Assembly (NCBI RefSeq): GCF_037392515.1
Contig: NC_090290.1
Coordinates: 58,168,753-58,232,752, forward strand
DNA: 64,000 nt
Reading direction: 5' to 3'
Origin: Haliotis asinina
Lineage: Eukaryota; Mollusca; Gastropoda; Lepetellida; Haliotidae
Part shown: in pieces, positions 1-11,229 of the stretch
How positions within the stretch are numbered: position 1 is the stretch's first letter
Layout: the number at the start of each line of letters is the position of its first letter
Program-made: the position numbers and the translations under genes
The notes under the pieces: model-generated
What the model saw: the letters and a program-made list of their open reading frames with translations, nothing else
Told to the model about the DNA's origin: nothing
Database searches by the model: none

Positions 1-650
1 TAATTATATAAACGAAATCATCTGTGATCTTGACACAAATTCACTCACTCACTCACTCACAGGATGGAATTCACGATCCTGGTTTTCGCGGCGAATTAGC
101 GGGATATTGCTGCCGCGGTGTAAAGCAACATTCAATCAATACTTCATCCTGCTGGCGATGGTTAACTGACTCCCATGTTACAGTTACCAAATACCAGATG
201 CCATGGTGCCGACGGGACTAAACTCCAAAATGGCTTTAAAAGGGTGATACTTGGCTTCTGCTTTTGTAGTGGCAGTCCAAACCTTCCTGCCTGTTGTCTC
301 TGGGAGATGAAGTACAAAAGTTTCAAAAGCCTTATCAGCCTGCTTTTCCTGCCTGCTGTCTCCGCGGGAGGAAGTAAAAAAGTTTCCAATGCCTTACCAG
401 CCTGCTTTTCCTGTCTCCTGCGGGAGGAAGTACGCACCGATGTTTTGCCCGTCTGCTTGTACACGGCGGGGGGTTGCTAACAGCTAAAATATATATCTGG
501 TCCCATCGGCGCCATCCACACCGCGCTCATTGCCATCCACACATTCGTGTTGTGTAGTCTTTCATTGGTATTACATACGGTGCCTAGGCCATGTTCATCA
601 GCGTCATATTATCTGAACAGTGAACAATCATTATACTGGGGAACACGACC

Positions 651-1641
651 TAAAGATCCGGGTTAGAATACTATTGATCATCAGTAACCGAGGCTTGTTC
701 CCCGTGAAGATCCGGGTTAGAATTGATCAGTAGTAACCGAGGCTTGATCCCCGTGAAGATCCGGGTTAGAACTGATCATCAGTAACCGAGGCTTGTGCTA
801 CGTGAAGGTCCGGCTTAGAAATTGATCATCAGTAACCGAGGTTTGTCCCCCGTGAAGATCCGGTTTAGAAATTGACCATCATAAACGAGGCTTGTTCACC
901 GTGAAGATCCGGGTTAGAATAATATTGATCATCAGTAACCGATGGTTATCCTCCATGAAGATCCGGGTTAAAATTGATCATCAGTAACCGAGGCTTGTTT
1001 CCCGTGAAGATCCGGGTTAGAACTGATCATCAGTAACTGAGGCTTGTTCCCCGTGAAGATCCGGGTTAGAACTGATCATCAGTAACCGAGGCTTGTTTCC
1101 CGTGAAGATCCGGGTTATAAATTGATCATCAGTAACCGAGGCTTGTTTCCCGTGAAGATCCAGGTTAGAATTGATCATCAGTAACCGAGGCTTGTTCCCC
1201 GTGAAGATCCGGGTTATAAATTGATCATCAGTAACCGAGGCTTGTTTCCCGTGAAGATCCGGGTTATAAATTGATCATCAGTAACCGAGGCTTGTTTCCC
1301 GTGAAGATCCGGGTTATAAATTGATCATCAGTAACCGAGGCTTGTTTCCCGTGAAGATCCAGGTTAGAATTGATCATCAGTAACCGAGGCTTGTTTCCCG
1401 TGAAGATCCGGGTTATAAATTGATCATCAGTAACCGAGGCTTGTTTCCCGTGAAGATCCGGGTTATAAATTGATCATCAGTAACCGAGGCTTGTTTCCCG
1501 TGAAGATCCGGGTTATAAATTGATCATCAGTAACCGAGGCTTGTTTCCCGTGAAGATGCGGGTTAGAACTGATCATCAGTAACCGAGGCTTGTTCCCCTT
1601 GAAGATCCGGGTTAGAAACTGATAATCAGTAACCGAGGATT
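651..1641. repeat. 50-bp satellite made from a SINE end, about 19 copies
   Basis: Unit GAGGCTTGTTTCCCGTGAAG plus ATCCGGGTTATAAATTGATCATCAGTAACC. The unit is the reverse complement of the 3' end of the V-type SINE seen elsewhere (compare 15420-15475), and the array runs directly into a SINE body at 1642. Confidence 0.92.
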
Positions 1642-1815
1642 GTCAAAAGGGATGACTAACGGGGTCAATGGTCAGGGTCGCTGCTTTGGTTGATACATGT
1701 CATCTTATCCCAGTTGCGTATGTCGATGCTCTGGTCCACACTTAATCACTTGCAAACTGCAGCCTTATAGTTGGATTATTGCTAAGTGCGATAATCCACA
1801 CACTCACTCACACGT
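1642..1815 (-). mobile_element. V-type SINE body joined to its amplified tail
   Basis: Carries the inverse of the SINE blocks: GACTAACGGGGTCA, GATGCTCTGGTCCACAC, GCAGCCTTATAGTTGGATTA and terminal ACACTCACTCAC. Confidence 0.7.
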
Positions 1816-2149
1816 TTTCCTGTAACTTTTGTCCTACCTTCTTTTTCGTTATTGAAGGTCTAAAGCACCTGTAAATCGTCACGGGTTTTTGTCCTGCCTA
1901 AATCTGTTACATATTTAATGCATCTTTGTCATGTTAGACTTCGCGGACGTTGCTCCATGTGAGTGATATATTAAGATATTTCATTTGTATGTATATTTAT
2001 CTTTGATGTAATATAATACAATTATACAGCGTATATTATGCGAATAGAACCAAGGGAACTAAAACTTTACTTGGAAACTAAATATATTCGTCGGTTGTGT
2101 TTATTGTTCTTGCGGTTTTGTGACAGCCCCTGCAATAATATCTATATTT

Positions 2150-2500
2150 ACATCCGTAATGACTTCTTTTAGGGAGCCCCAAAGGAGAATCTCGGGTATA
2201 TAACTAACATGTGGCAAAGCATCCGTAATGACCTCTTTTAGGGAGTCCTGGAGGAAAATCTCGGGTGTATAACTCACAAGTGGAAAAGAACCTTGATCAC
2301 TTATCACATGTGTACCTATATCCCTTACCACTGACATGTGGCAACGCATCCGTAATGACTTCTTTCAGAGAGTCCAAAAGGAAAATCTCGGTTATATTAC
2401 TGACAAGTGGCAAAGCATCTGTAATGACTGTGGGGTGTCCCATGGGAGAACTCAGGTATATAGCTGGCATATGGCAACGCATCCTTTATGATTGTCGGGA
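2150..2500. repeat. Tandem repeat of about 66-70 bp, 4-5 copies
   Basis: Unit includes CATCCGTAATGACTTCTTTT, AGGAGAATCTCGGGTATATAA and TGTGGCAA; lengths vary by a few bases. Confidence 0.8.
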
Positions 2501-2589
2501 TTACAGGGAAAAATAAGTAAATAAAGGCTAGAAGAGACAATCCACCACTAGAAGCCACTGTAACACCTGTTAAGATCTTGATTTCAAAA

Positions 2590-2765
2590 GGTCTTCATCA
2601 ACCTATATTTGTCGCAAGAGACAACAAACATGATTGGATGGTCCTGTCATAGTATCTCAATTGCGCAGATCCACCATGCTGTTGATCACTGGATTGTCTG
2701 AACTCATCTCGATTAGTATCAAGCTGCCTCCATCTAGTTGTAAAATTGCTGAATGGGGCATTAAA
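2590..2765 (-). mobile_element. V-type SINE, diverged
   Basis: Inverse SINE blocks TGTTGATCACTGGATTGTCT and GCCTCCATCTAGTTGTAAAA. Directly left of the 24-bp satellite. Confidence 0.6.
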
Positions 2766-2784
2766 CAAGAAACAAAACATCACA

Positions 2785-3415
2785 CCCTGATCTCTCTTCA
2801 TAGGTTTACCCTGATCCCTCATCACAGATGTACCTTGATCCCTTATCACAGGTGTACCTTAATTATCCATCGCGAAAACACCTTGATCCCTCATCACAGG
2901 TGTACCCTGATCACTCATCAGAGGTCAGTCTTGATCAGTCATCACAGCTGTATCTTTATCCTTCACCATAGGTGTACCTTAATCCTTCATCACAGATGCA
3001 TATTGATCCCTCATCACAGGTGTACATTGATCCCTTATCACAGATGCACCTTGATCCCTTATTAGAGATGTACCTATTTTTTCATCATAGGTGTACCTTG
3101 ATCCTTTATCACTTGTGTCCCCTGATCCCTCTTCATAGGCGTAGTATGATCCTTCACCACAGGTGTACCTTAATCCTTCGTCATAGATGTATATTGATGC
3201 CTAATTACATGTGTACCTTGATCCCTCATCACAGGTGGACCCTGATCCCTCATCAAAGATGTACCTCGATCTCTTATTGCAGGTGTTCCTTGATCCGTCA
3301 TCAAAGATGTATCTTGATCCCTTAACACAGATGTACCTTCATCAAAGATATACCTTGATCCCTTATCGCATGTGTAACTTGATCCCTCATTACAGGTGTA
3401 TCTTGATCCCTCTCA
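2785..3415 (+). repeat. 24-bp satellite, about 26 copies
   Basis: Unit TTGATCCCTCATCACAGGTG plus TACC, moderately diverged. The same unit recurs in opposite orientation at 5320-5400 and 6125-6435. Confidence 0.9.
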
Positions 3416-3647
3416 CTCTGATCATTACGGCGTGTAGGGTTGATGCAGACGGACAAGAGAGTTATCCTTCTCTCTGAACACATGGTGCGCTTACTTGTGT
3501 TAGTGTTTACGACTTCATGGTAACCACTGGAGCGCGTTTACGCTGACGACAAACCTCGGATACCACCACATTCATAGGATCAATTTACAACCTGGCGCAA
3601 ACTTCCACATAGCGTCACACAGGCACTGTAACTATAAAACGAAGCCG
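3416..3647. other. Unassigned DNA
   Basis: Between the satellite and the MITE; no exon, motif or repeat recognised. Confidence 0.4.
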
Positions 3648-3768
3648 CAGGCCTAACTTTTCTAAGATTTCTTAGCGCTAAGATAGTCGTAAGTGCTCTA
3701 CATTAACATTAACTTACGACTACATTTCCACTAGTGACTAAGAGCTTCGTAAATCTAGGCCCTGGACT
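3648..3768. mobile_element. Small MITE-like inverted repeat
   Basis: GGCCTAACTTTTCTAAGATT...AGTCGTAAG on the left matches the reverse complement of CTTACGACTACA...CGTAAATCTAGGCCC on the right. About 120 bp, no coding content. Confidence 0.6.
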
Positions 3769-4169
3769 GTGGATACCTTAAGTAAAGTCCCCGCCTACAG
3801 TCACTGCCCGCCCACTCACTACCATTGAAAATAAATAAGAAATAAATTCTTAAACACTTGAAAAGTAATCCTGGTCATAACGCCCCAAAAGATTGTGGGA
3901 CACAAATTTACACACGCGTGGGGTGACTGGAAGCAAATGACATGGGCCTTTAAATCATAAACAGTTTAATGTTTGCTTAACATGCGATATTGATTTTGAT
4001 TCCCCGAAACAAATGGTATTGTCAACGCACGATAAGGGCCCAAGTTTTACAATCACCATTGCGAACTCTGGAAATATAACTTGTTTTGTCATAGATGTGT
4101 TTTCCATGCGTTGTTATAGATGTCTTTTAAAGGCACATGCCGAGTTTAGAAAAACATCTTTCTGTGGAA

Positions 4170-4345
4170 AACTTGGTCTGTTAGGTTTCTTGTTTGACGC
4201 AATATTACAGTTAGATGGCGGCAGTCTGCAAATAACCAATTTGGGCCAGACACCATACAATCCAGTGCTCAACAGCATGAACATCGATCCACGAAATTGG
4301 GATACCATGACGTGTCAACAAGCCAGCGAGTCTGACCACTCGATG
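4170..4345 (+). mobile_element. V-type SINE
   Basis: GCAATATTACAGTTAGATGG, CCAGTGCTCAACAGCATGAA and CATCGATCCACG follow the canonical order seen at 46.3 kb. Confidence 0.7.
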
Positions 4346-4467
4346 ACATTAGAATATGTCGGTCCCTGTGAGTTAAAGACTTGTTGGCTGCTATAGTTTC
4401 CTTCTAGGAGTTTACGACTAATGTTTTATAAAGGTACCTGCTACGAGTATAACACTTAATATCATAT

Positions 4468-4645
4468 GTGGGGCGATAGAGTAGCCTTGTGGTTAAAGAG
4501 TTTTCTCGTCATGCCGAAGACCCGGGTTCGATTCCCCACATGTGTAAAATGTATGAAGCCCATTACTGTTGTCCCTAGTCGTGATACTGCTGGAATATTT
4601 CCAGCGTACAAGCAAACTCTCTCACTCACTCACTCTAGAATGTTG
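4468..4645 (+). mobile_element. tRNA-derived SINE
   Basis: tRNA-like head with pol III A box (TAGAGTAGCCTTGTGG) and B box (GGTTCGATTCC), then GATACTGCTGGAATATTTCC and a terminal ACTCACTCACTC run. Not a tRNA gene: the acceptor stem does not close. Confidence 0.8.
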
Positions 4646-4699
4646 ACGATACCACAGACCTTTAAAACACCTGTAAGTCGATAGGGGCTCGACAGTCAA

Positions 4700-5320
4700 A
4701 AGGCCAAGTAGCCTTGACATGCATTGGTTGTGGTATTATTTACACAGAGCGATAAGACGATGACATAAAGTCGCTGTAAACATAATGCACATTACACGGG
4801 TATTGAGATCGTATTTTCCGCTAGTTCCTACGTTGACGGTTCAATCGTTGGGAGGTAGGTGACGTTATTAACTATATTCTGTAACTACACCAGTAGCGTT
4901 TGTCCTGTGGGAACTTAAAAACCGTTTAATATAGTTCATAGACTGGGTATATTTGACGTGTTGTTTAACAGCATGCTCAGCTAGCTATATGGCGCTGGTT
5001 GCGAGTACCTTTCACTTACCTGTCTTTTGTACGCTGTATTCTCGTGCAGGTGTTAAAGCTTCGGGGGAGAATTACGTGGGCAACACTGTGTAGCAGACAT
5101 ATCCAGGACACAAGGGGATATCAGTAAATACTGATATCATGATATGTCATGCCACAAACATGTTTGACCTGTAAATGACTGTATCTATATCTTGATAAGA
5201 GGTAGTGGCATGAACAGAGAGTGGTATGTTTACAGAAATAAGCGTGTGTGATTTTTAGTTCTAATCTGGATCTTCACGGGTTTCTTATGTAGTATTTTGA
5301 TGTGAGACCAGGGTGTACTT
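4700..5320. other. Unassigned DNA with a SINE-tail scrap
   Basis: Only TCTAATCTGGATCTTCACGGG near 5260-5280 (SINE end) is recognised. Confidence 0.4.
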
Positions 5321-5400
5321 ATGACAAGGAATCAGGGTTTACCTGTGATATGGGATCAAGACTCACCTGTGGTGAAGGATGAATGTACACCCGTGATGTA
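5320..5400 (-). repeat. 24-bp satellite, inverted outlier copies
   Basis: About three units of GATCAGGGTTTACCTGTGAT type, inverse of the 2785-3415 array. Confidence 0.7.
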
Positions 5401-6120
5401 GGTATATATGCAGTCATGTGAAATGACTGAAAAAATAACTCAATTTGTGTAACAACAATCAATATACTTCAGACATTTCATCAAATTTCTCTCAGGAACT
5501 TAATCTACCAAAAATGGATCACAATTTCAACATCACTTATTGCCAATAACAGTAAAACTATCGCACTTTAGGTCGGTTTTGAAGCATTTACCTGTGTCTG
5601 TTTGACACTTACTGTGTCCAGAACAGCCACACCCCACAAACCCCTGTCCACCACATATAGCTGAAATGAAGTTTCACGAAACGACTAAAGTATATTGATC
5701 GTTGTTGCACAAAATGACGTGAAATGGCTGACCCTCTTAGTTATTCAAGAAACGACTGATTTCACAATCTGCCTGTTACACACGCGTTGTAGGTTCGTGT
5801 AAATCAACACCAAATCTTGCCTAAACTGCCAAGAGCTGAAAGGATGCGTAAATCCATCTAGGATCCATGCAGTTTGAAAAAGTACTATAAGTCCCCATGG
5901 TCCCTGGTGTGTTGATCTACCTTGTTGGTAACTTGTTGCAGATAGAATTAGTGTGTTATGGATACATGCCAAGTTGAAGTGTAAATATGCGACAGACTGG
6001 TTATCTGACTGGTCTTTCCGTATCAACTACGTTTGTATTCATTCAGTAACAGATTTACAAAGTTACAACTTTCATAGTCACCACATGGCTGGAATACTGC
6101 TGACTCACTCACTTCCATGT
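5401..6120. other. Unassigned DNA
   Basis: No exon recognised. A SINE end scrap (GGCTGGAATACTGCTGACTC) lies at 6084-6120. Confidence 0.4.
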
Positions 6121-6124
6121 GCGA

Positions 6125-6435
6125 TCAAGGTACACCTGTCATCATGGATTCACACCTGTGGGAAGATATCCTCATATGATGTTGGTCAGAATACACCTGT
6201 GGGATCTGGGTGCATTTGTGATGTAAGATCAGAGTACATCTGTGATCTTTGGTTTGGGCACGCCTGTGATAATATATCAGGGTACACCCGTGATGAGGGA
6301 TCAAGGTACACTTATGATGAGGGATCAGTGTACACCTGTGACGAGGGGTCAGGGTACAACTTTGATGTGGGATAAGGGTACATCTGTGATGTGAGTTCAG
6401 GGTACACGTGTGATGAGGGATCATGGCACAACTTG
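6125..6435 (-). repeat. 24-bp satellite, inverted array, about 13 copies
   Basis: Units such as ACACCTGTGATGAGGGATCA, the reverse complement of the 2785-3415 unit. Confidence 0.88.
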
Positions 6436-6895
6436 TTAAGGTGATTGCTACGACGACCTGTTGATATTCCGGATTTACTGGATTTAGAATTGGGTGTGTT
6501 GCACGGATGGCGCATGTATACGCGGGGACGTGGGACTGTTCAGTTTGTGTCGTTATTTGTGGGGTATATAGCTTGGTTATTTAGTGGAAAACGTCACCAT
6601 AAATTCCAAATGGTGTATCTACAGACGTTGAACGGGCGGGCAGCGTCATGGTACGACGTATCGGACAGTGGCACTCTCCACCTGTCATTTTCCCGTGGCG
6701 AGCTTGTTCCAGAACGATGACTTCCGCACTGTTTAAGACTGCAAGTGGGAATGATGAGCGCCTGGTTTTCTGGCCTTTTTAAAAGAACATTGTTGGTCAT
6801 TTTTCTTGACAGTGCTATGTGTCATGTGTCACGTTTAAACCCCAAACGTCATCAGAAGGGTACCGAAGATATTTTCCATGTCAACACCTATTATC
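6436..6895. other. Unassigned DNA with a 91-codon open frame
   Basis: An open frame at 6445-6720 (+) has no recognisable domain and no splice support; treated as chance. Confidence 0.3.
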
Positions 6896-6896
6896 T

Positions 6897-7021
6897 TAGT
6901 ATATCTATGGGCTAAATAGTTTACCCAATAGTCTACTTAGTATATCTATGGGCTAAATAGTTTACCCAATAGTCTACTTAGTATATCTATGGGCTAAATA
7001 GTTTACCCAGTAATCTACTTA
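6897..7021. repeat. 42-bp tandem repeat, 3 copies
   Basis: Unit TAGTATATCTATGGGCTAAA plus TAGTTTACCCAATAGTCTACTT, nearly identical copies. Confidence 0.92.
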
Positions 7022-7760
7022 CAGCGCACAGAACAAATTCACAAACCATATACACCTTACAAGACTGATCGATGGTGTTTGTCGCAAACGTTGTAGATAC
7101 TACTCCAAGGCAACCAGTTTTCTCGGGGAAAGATATCATTTCATCTGCCTCACGATGTAAGGACTCTTCTGCCTCACGATGTAAGGACTCTATAGAAATA
7201 ACCGTATCGTCACATCGGCAGTAGAGCCTTATTCACATGTCCACAATGTGCGCCCATTGATAAGTCTGGTTGTTGAAAGAAGTAGCAGTTGTTGACACGA
7301 CTGTAGCGACATGCATGGATTCTTCCCAACACAGCGTCTTACATTTGAACATATACTTGATAATATATTGACAATATATAAGCTGTAAAGTATTTCTCCC
7401 TTCTGTCTTTCTCGTCAATCACTGAAGCTTGACATCACGCAGAAATGGATAAGGAAATTACTTACCCTCGGGCTATTTGTGCACACATAACAATGTATCC
7501 GGAGCACTTGGAAAAGTGCAAGGTCATATCTGTAGGTTTAACTATCCCGACCTGTGAGGATTGAACATTGTATCATGGATGCATAAAACGTATTGGAAAC
7601 ACGGGGTGTGAACAGTGACTACACGGTCAGTTTTGTGATGCTTCATTCCTTTTATGGAGACTTTGTAACACACGGGGCGACGTAAGTATGTAAGTATTGA
7701 AAATAACACGTTGCATATGTATGACATTGTGGCTACTAATGAGTAACGTTCAGGTAGAAT
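7022..7760. other. Unassigned DNA
   Basis: A short 2x repeat TCTGCCTCACGATGTAAGGA at 7139-7190 is the only structure seen. Confidence 0.4.
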
Positions 7761-8160
7761 GTCGATATCGTTACGTCTGTCAGTAATAACCAACACGTTG
7801 CATGTCAATATCGGTACGTCTGTCAGTAATAACCAACACTTCGCATGTCGATATCGCTACGTCTGTCAGTAATAACCAACACGTTGCATGTCGATATCGT
7901 TACGTCTGTCAGTAATAACCAACACGTTGCATGTCCATATCGGTACGTCTGTCAGTAATAACCAACACTTCGCATGTCGATATCGCTACGTCTGTCAGTA
8001 ATAACCAACACGTTGCATGTCGATATCGGTACGTCTGTCAGTAATAACCAACACGTTGCATGTCGATATCGCTACGTCTGTCAGTAATAACCAACACGCT
8101 GCATGTCGATATCGCTACGTCTGTCAGTAATAACCAACACGTTGCATGTCGATATCGCTA
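7761..8160. repeat. 43-bp tandem repeat, about 9.3 copies
   Basis: Unit GTCGATATCGCTACGTCTGT plus CAGTAATAACCAACACGTTGCAT; variants alternate CGTTGC/CTTCGC and CGCTAC/CGGTAC, suggesting a higher-order period. Confidence 0.93.
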
Positions 8161-9639
8161 TCTGGTGAACGTTTCATGATGGTTTCAACGTGAAACATCA
8201 TATAGTTTTGTTACTGGCTAGATTCACAGTAGGTGAGAATGAGAAATTGAAAGATTAAATTCTGCTCTAATGTTCATAGCACCTAACGCCGTATAAATCT
8301 TACTAAAATGTGTAACTGAACAAACCTACCTACTGGCAAGGTGACAACACAAGCCTAGTGCACCAGCACCTAAAGCCTAGTTAAGAGTAACTGCTCCCAG
8401 TCCAACAGACCCCTATAATAAAGACGTCAAAAAGACCGGGATATCAGGTGGTTGATCACAGCCCCATACACACTACAGTGAGCAGTTCATGCGACAAGAA
8501 CAGATTCACAGAACGTCAATACTGTATTGTTTGTGGAGGCGGATCCACACATGGATCCGGTTTTGAGACCCGTATATTCAAAACGTATGGTCCAATGAGT
8601 CAGCGCTGGTGATAAAGGGACATTATAAGACCTGTGTGATCAGGCTCAGTGACTTGGAGAATATTCTTACCTAAAACATGTGGATCGTTGTATTTACAAG
8701 CCGCGATCATTCAGTTGAGGCGTTAAGTTCCTGAAATCATATCATAGTGTCCATTTTGAAATATGACAAAAGTTGGATTTACTCCACATATGAAGTGAAG
8801 AAATCAGAAAGTTTTAACTGACGGACATTTGATGCTGGCTTGAATGCAACACTGGTCAACCTCTCTTGATACATAACAAGTCCTTGTGTCATTCGTCAGC
8901 CATCTCTGGACGGTCAGGGCGACGGTTGCTTGTGTAAGTGGGGGCGGGGATTGGGCTGGTTTCTCAGTTGGCAGTTTAGTAACAACTCAAAAATCAGTCG
9001 AGTCCTTAATTAGCTTATCACTATATTTTGATTCGATACCATAGTACGTTATCATGAGTGTTGAGTGTTGAAAGTTGAAATTGGGAGTACATCCTAATTA
9101 GATAAACAAACAAAAGACACCTACAACTCAGTTAGCCTTAATCAGCTTATTCTACCGCTACCTTTGATTCATGCCGCATCGTGTGTGTAAACATGTGGAG
9201 ATAGTCACAGTTCAGATGGATACTTGTCCGAGAAAGGTAGGTTTGAATGTCAAGTTAACAGGGTGACTTAGCTTGTCGAGACCATGAAGTCATATCGAGA
9301 TATCCGGAATATCGGAACATCCATATCGAGTTTATAGGGTTCAAATAATGATAAATAATGAAAGATTCTGTAGGGACTGAGAAATTATATCGAGACAACC
9401 GAGATATCGACTTATCGCGGTGTTTGACCGTAAATGTCATTGCTATATGTGAATACAGCCAATACACTAATTCACTGCACACCAACGCAACATTTGGGGA
9501 ACTGTCGCCAAAATACAGCACCTTGAATTAAAACTTGCAGAAATCGCATGGAGAAAATGCCGTAAGCATATTGGACGTTCAAATACGGGCACTAAAGCTT
9601 CATGCCGATGGGTATGAAAATGTGACAGTCCCTTTGCAA
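8161..9639. other. Unassigned DNA
   Basis: No coding domain or repeat recognised on either strand; the open frame at 9255-9521 (-) has no homology I recognise. Confidence 0.35.
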
Positions 9640-10465
9640 ATCAATCTAAGCGGCCCAGTATCAGCGACCCTCAAGATGCCAAGACTGAATGAAAAGTGTA
9701 GAAATAGAGCCATTGCACGTCTGGAAGCTGGAGAAAGTCATCCACCAGTAACCAGGCACTTCAACGTACGGCAAAGTACCCCGTCTGTGGCCGCAATACA
9801 GACTCTACAACTCTACCCGAGATCGACAGGGAACTGGTAGGCTAAGGGTCACAACTCCGGCGAAGGACCGCTTCATCCGCACCCTCGATATCTCCAGGGT
9901 ATACGTTCCGATAAGTCTCCACTATACCCTGGATGCATCTACGGTCCGAAAATTTTGTTACCTCCCTTTAGCCAAGGGTTAGCCGTAGATGCATCCAGGG
10001 TATAGTGGAGACTTATCGGAACGTATACCCTGGAGAGATCCAGGATGGTTCATTCGCTGCAGCCGGACCAGTCAGTGCAACATACACAGCCAAACATGTT
10101 CCTGAACTTCGCAGAGTATCAGCGCAAACCATCAGAATTTGCCCACGACAGCCTGGGATACGGCCACTGCGACCATATACAGCCCCTGTTCTGCGGTATC
10201 ATCATCGTCGTGCAATGGTGCAGAAACGTTCGGCAATGGACATGGCCACTTGAATGTGCTGCCATGGCCACCCAAACCGCTGGATCTCAACCTCAATGAA
10301 CATTGTGGGATCTGCTAGACAGACATGTGCGACGCCGACAGCCTCAACCACAGACGCTACAACAACTGAGGATGAGCGGAGAAGGATTCCACAAACGCCA
10401 GATTCAATCCTCACACAGACGGTGCAGAGCAGTGGTCGATGCTCGTGGTGGTCACACCAGGAACT
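9640..10465 (+). pseudogene. Tc1/mariner-type transposase, broken
   Basis: Pieces in order: MPRLNEKCRNRAIARLEAGE (first helix-turn-helix); TPAKDRFIRTLD; a 146-bp palindrome; LRRVSAQTIR and RPYTAPVLRYHHRRA (second HTH); WPPKPLDLNLNEH (around the DDE third acid, normally PDLNPIE); WDLLDRHVRRRQPQPQ; and RRCRAVVDARGGHTR near the C-terminus. The central DDE region is deleted and frames change at least twice. Dead element. A 48-bp array follows. Confidence 0.85.
9891..10036. repeat. Perfect 54-bp inverted repeat inside the Tc1 remnant
   Basis: 9891-9944 and 9983-10036 are exact reverse complements (54/54) with a 38-bp spacer. Each arm contains a shorter inverted pair (CCAGGGTATA / TATACCCTGG). It interrupts the transposase between its two HTH motifs. 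Confidence 0.92.
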
Positions 10466-10710
10466 GACTTTGTCACAATGCCGCCACAGACACAGATATC
10501 CCCAAGAGCGGTAGACTTTGTCACAATGCCGTCACAGACACAGATGTCCCCAAGAGTGGTAGACTTTGTCACAATGCCGTCACAGACACAGATGTCCCCA
10601 AGAGCGGTAGACTTTGTCACAATGCCGTCACAGACACAGATGTCCCCAAGAGTGGTAGACTTTGTCACAATGCCGTCACAGACACAGATGTCCCCAAGAG
10701 CGGTAATTGA
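10465..10710. repeat. 48-bp tandem repeat, about 5 copies
   Basis: Unit GACTTTGTCACAATGCCGTC plus ACAGACACAGATGTCCCCAAGAGCGGTA; copies alternate GAGCGG and GAGTGG. Adjacent to the Tc1 C-terminus. Confidence 0.92.
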
Positions 10711-10938
10711 CTGTATGTAAACATGTGCCTAACCCTGTGTAAAATTTGGTTGTTGTACATTCTTAATTTATTGTGTAATCCGATCATTTAATAAACGTCA
10801 AGGTAAACTGATATTTGGTTATGCGTTGTGTTTTTTTTTCACAAATGTATGTTGATACAGTTTGATGTCGTTCTATGAGTTAAGAAAGGTTTCAATACTA
10901 AGCATATTCATTCCTTATATTTGAAGTTACACCATACA
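10711..10938. other. Calpain upstream region
   Basis: AATAAA near 10790 could be a leftover polyadenylation site. No TATA box is clear before the ATG at 10939; the transcription start may lie further upstream. Confidence 0.3.
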
Positions 10939-11229
10939 ATGGGCTGTACCTCCTCAACGTACGAGGACGACTACTTCCACGACCTCAACAATGACGAAGT
11001 TTGGGAAGACGACTTTGAGCAGGACGCAAAAGAGCAGTACACGGACGACCCTCAGAGCTTGAACCTGAAGTACTACACCGTGGACTTCAGAACGACATCG
11101 GAAATAAATGACGCCAAGCCACGCCGCCCAGAAGTTCCCCCTGGTCAGATGTGGACAGACATGGACTTCACTCTCCCAATTGCAATAAAAGAATACGAAA
11201 AGCTAAAACTGGATTGGAAGAGACCGCAG
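10939..11229 (+). CDS. Calpain exon 1 (acylation signal, acidic N-terminus)
   Basis: 97 codons, phase 0, ending before GTATTA. Begins MGCTSS; ends in LDWKRPQ, the usual approach to the calpain core (W-x-RP). The stretch DYFHDLNNDEVWEDDFEQD is strongly acidic. Confidence 0.8.

Noticed and set aside
2785..3415. CRISPR-like array of short repeats
   Set aside because: Units are contiguous with no unique spacers; eukaryotic minisatellite. The same holds for the arrays at 7.8, 25.2, 28.9 and 35.5 kb.
4468..4540. tRNA gene
   Set aside because: A and B boxes are present but there is no closing acceptor stem, and it continues into a SINE body; the same applies to 49895-49985.
6445..6720. 91-codon ORF as a gene
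   Set aside because: No domain, no splice signals, antisense frame also open; chance ORF.
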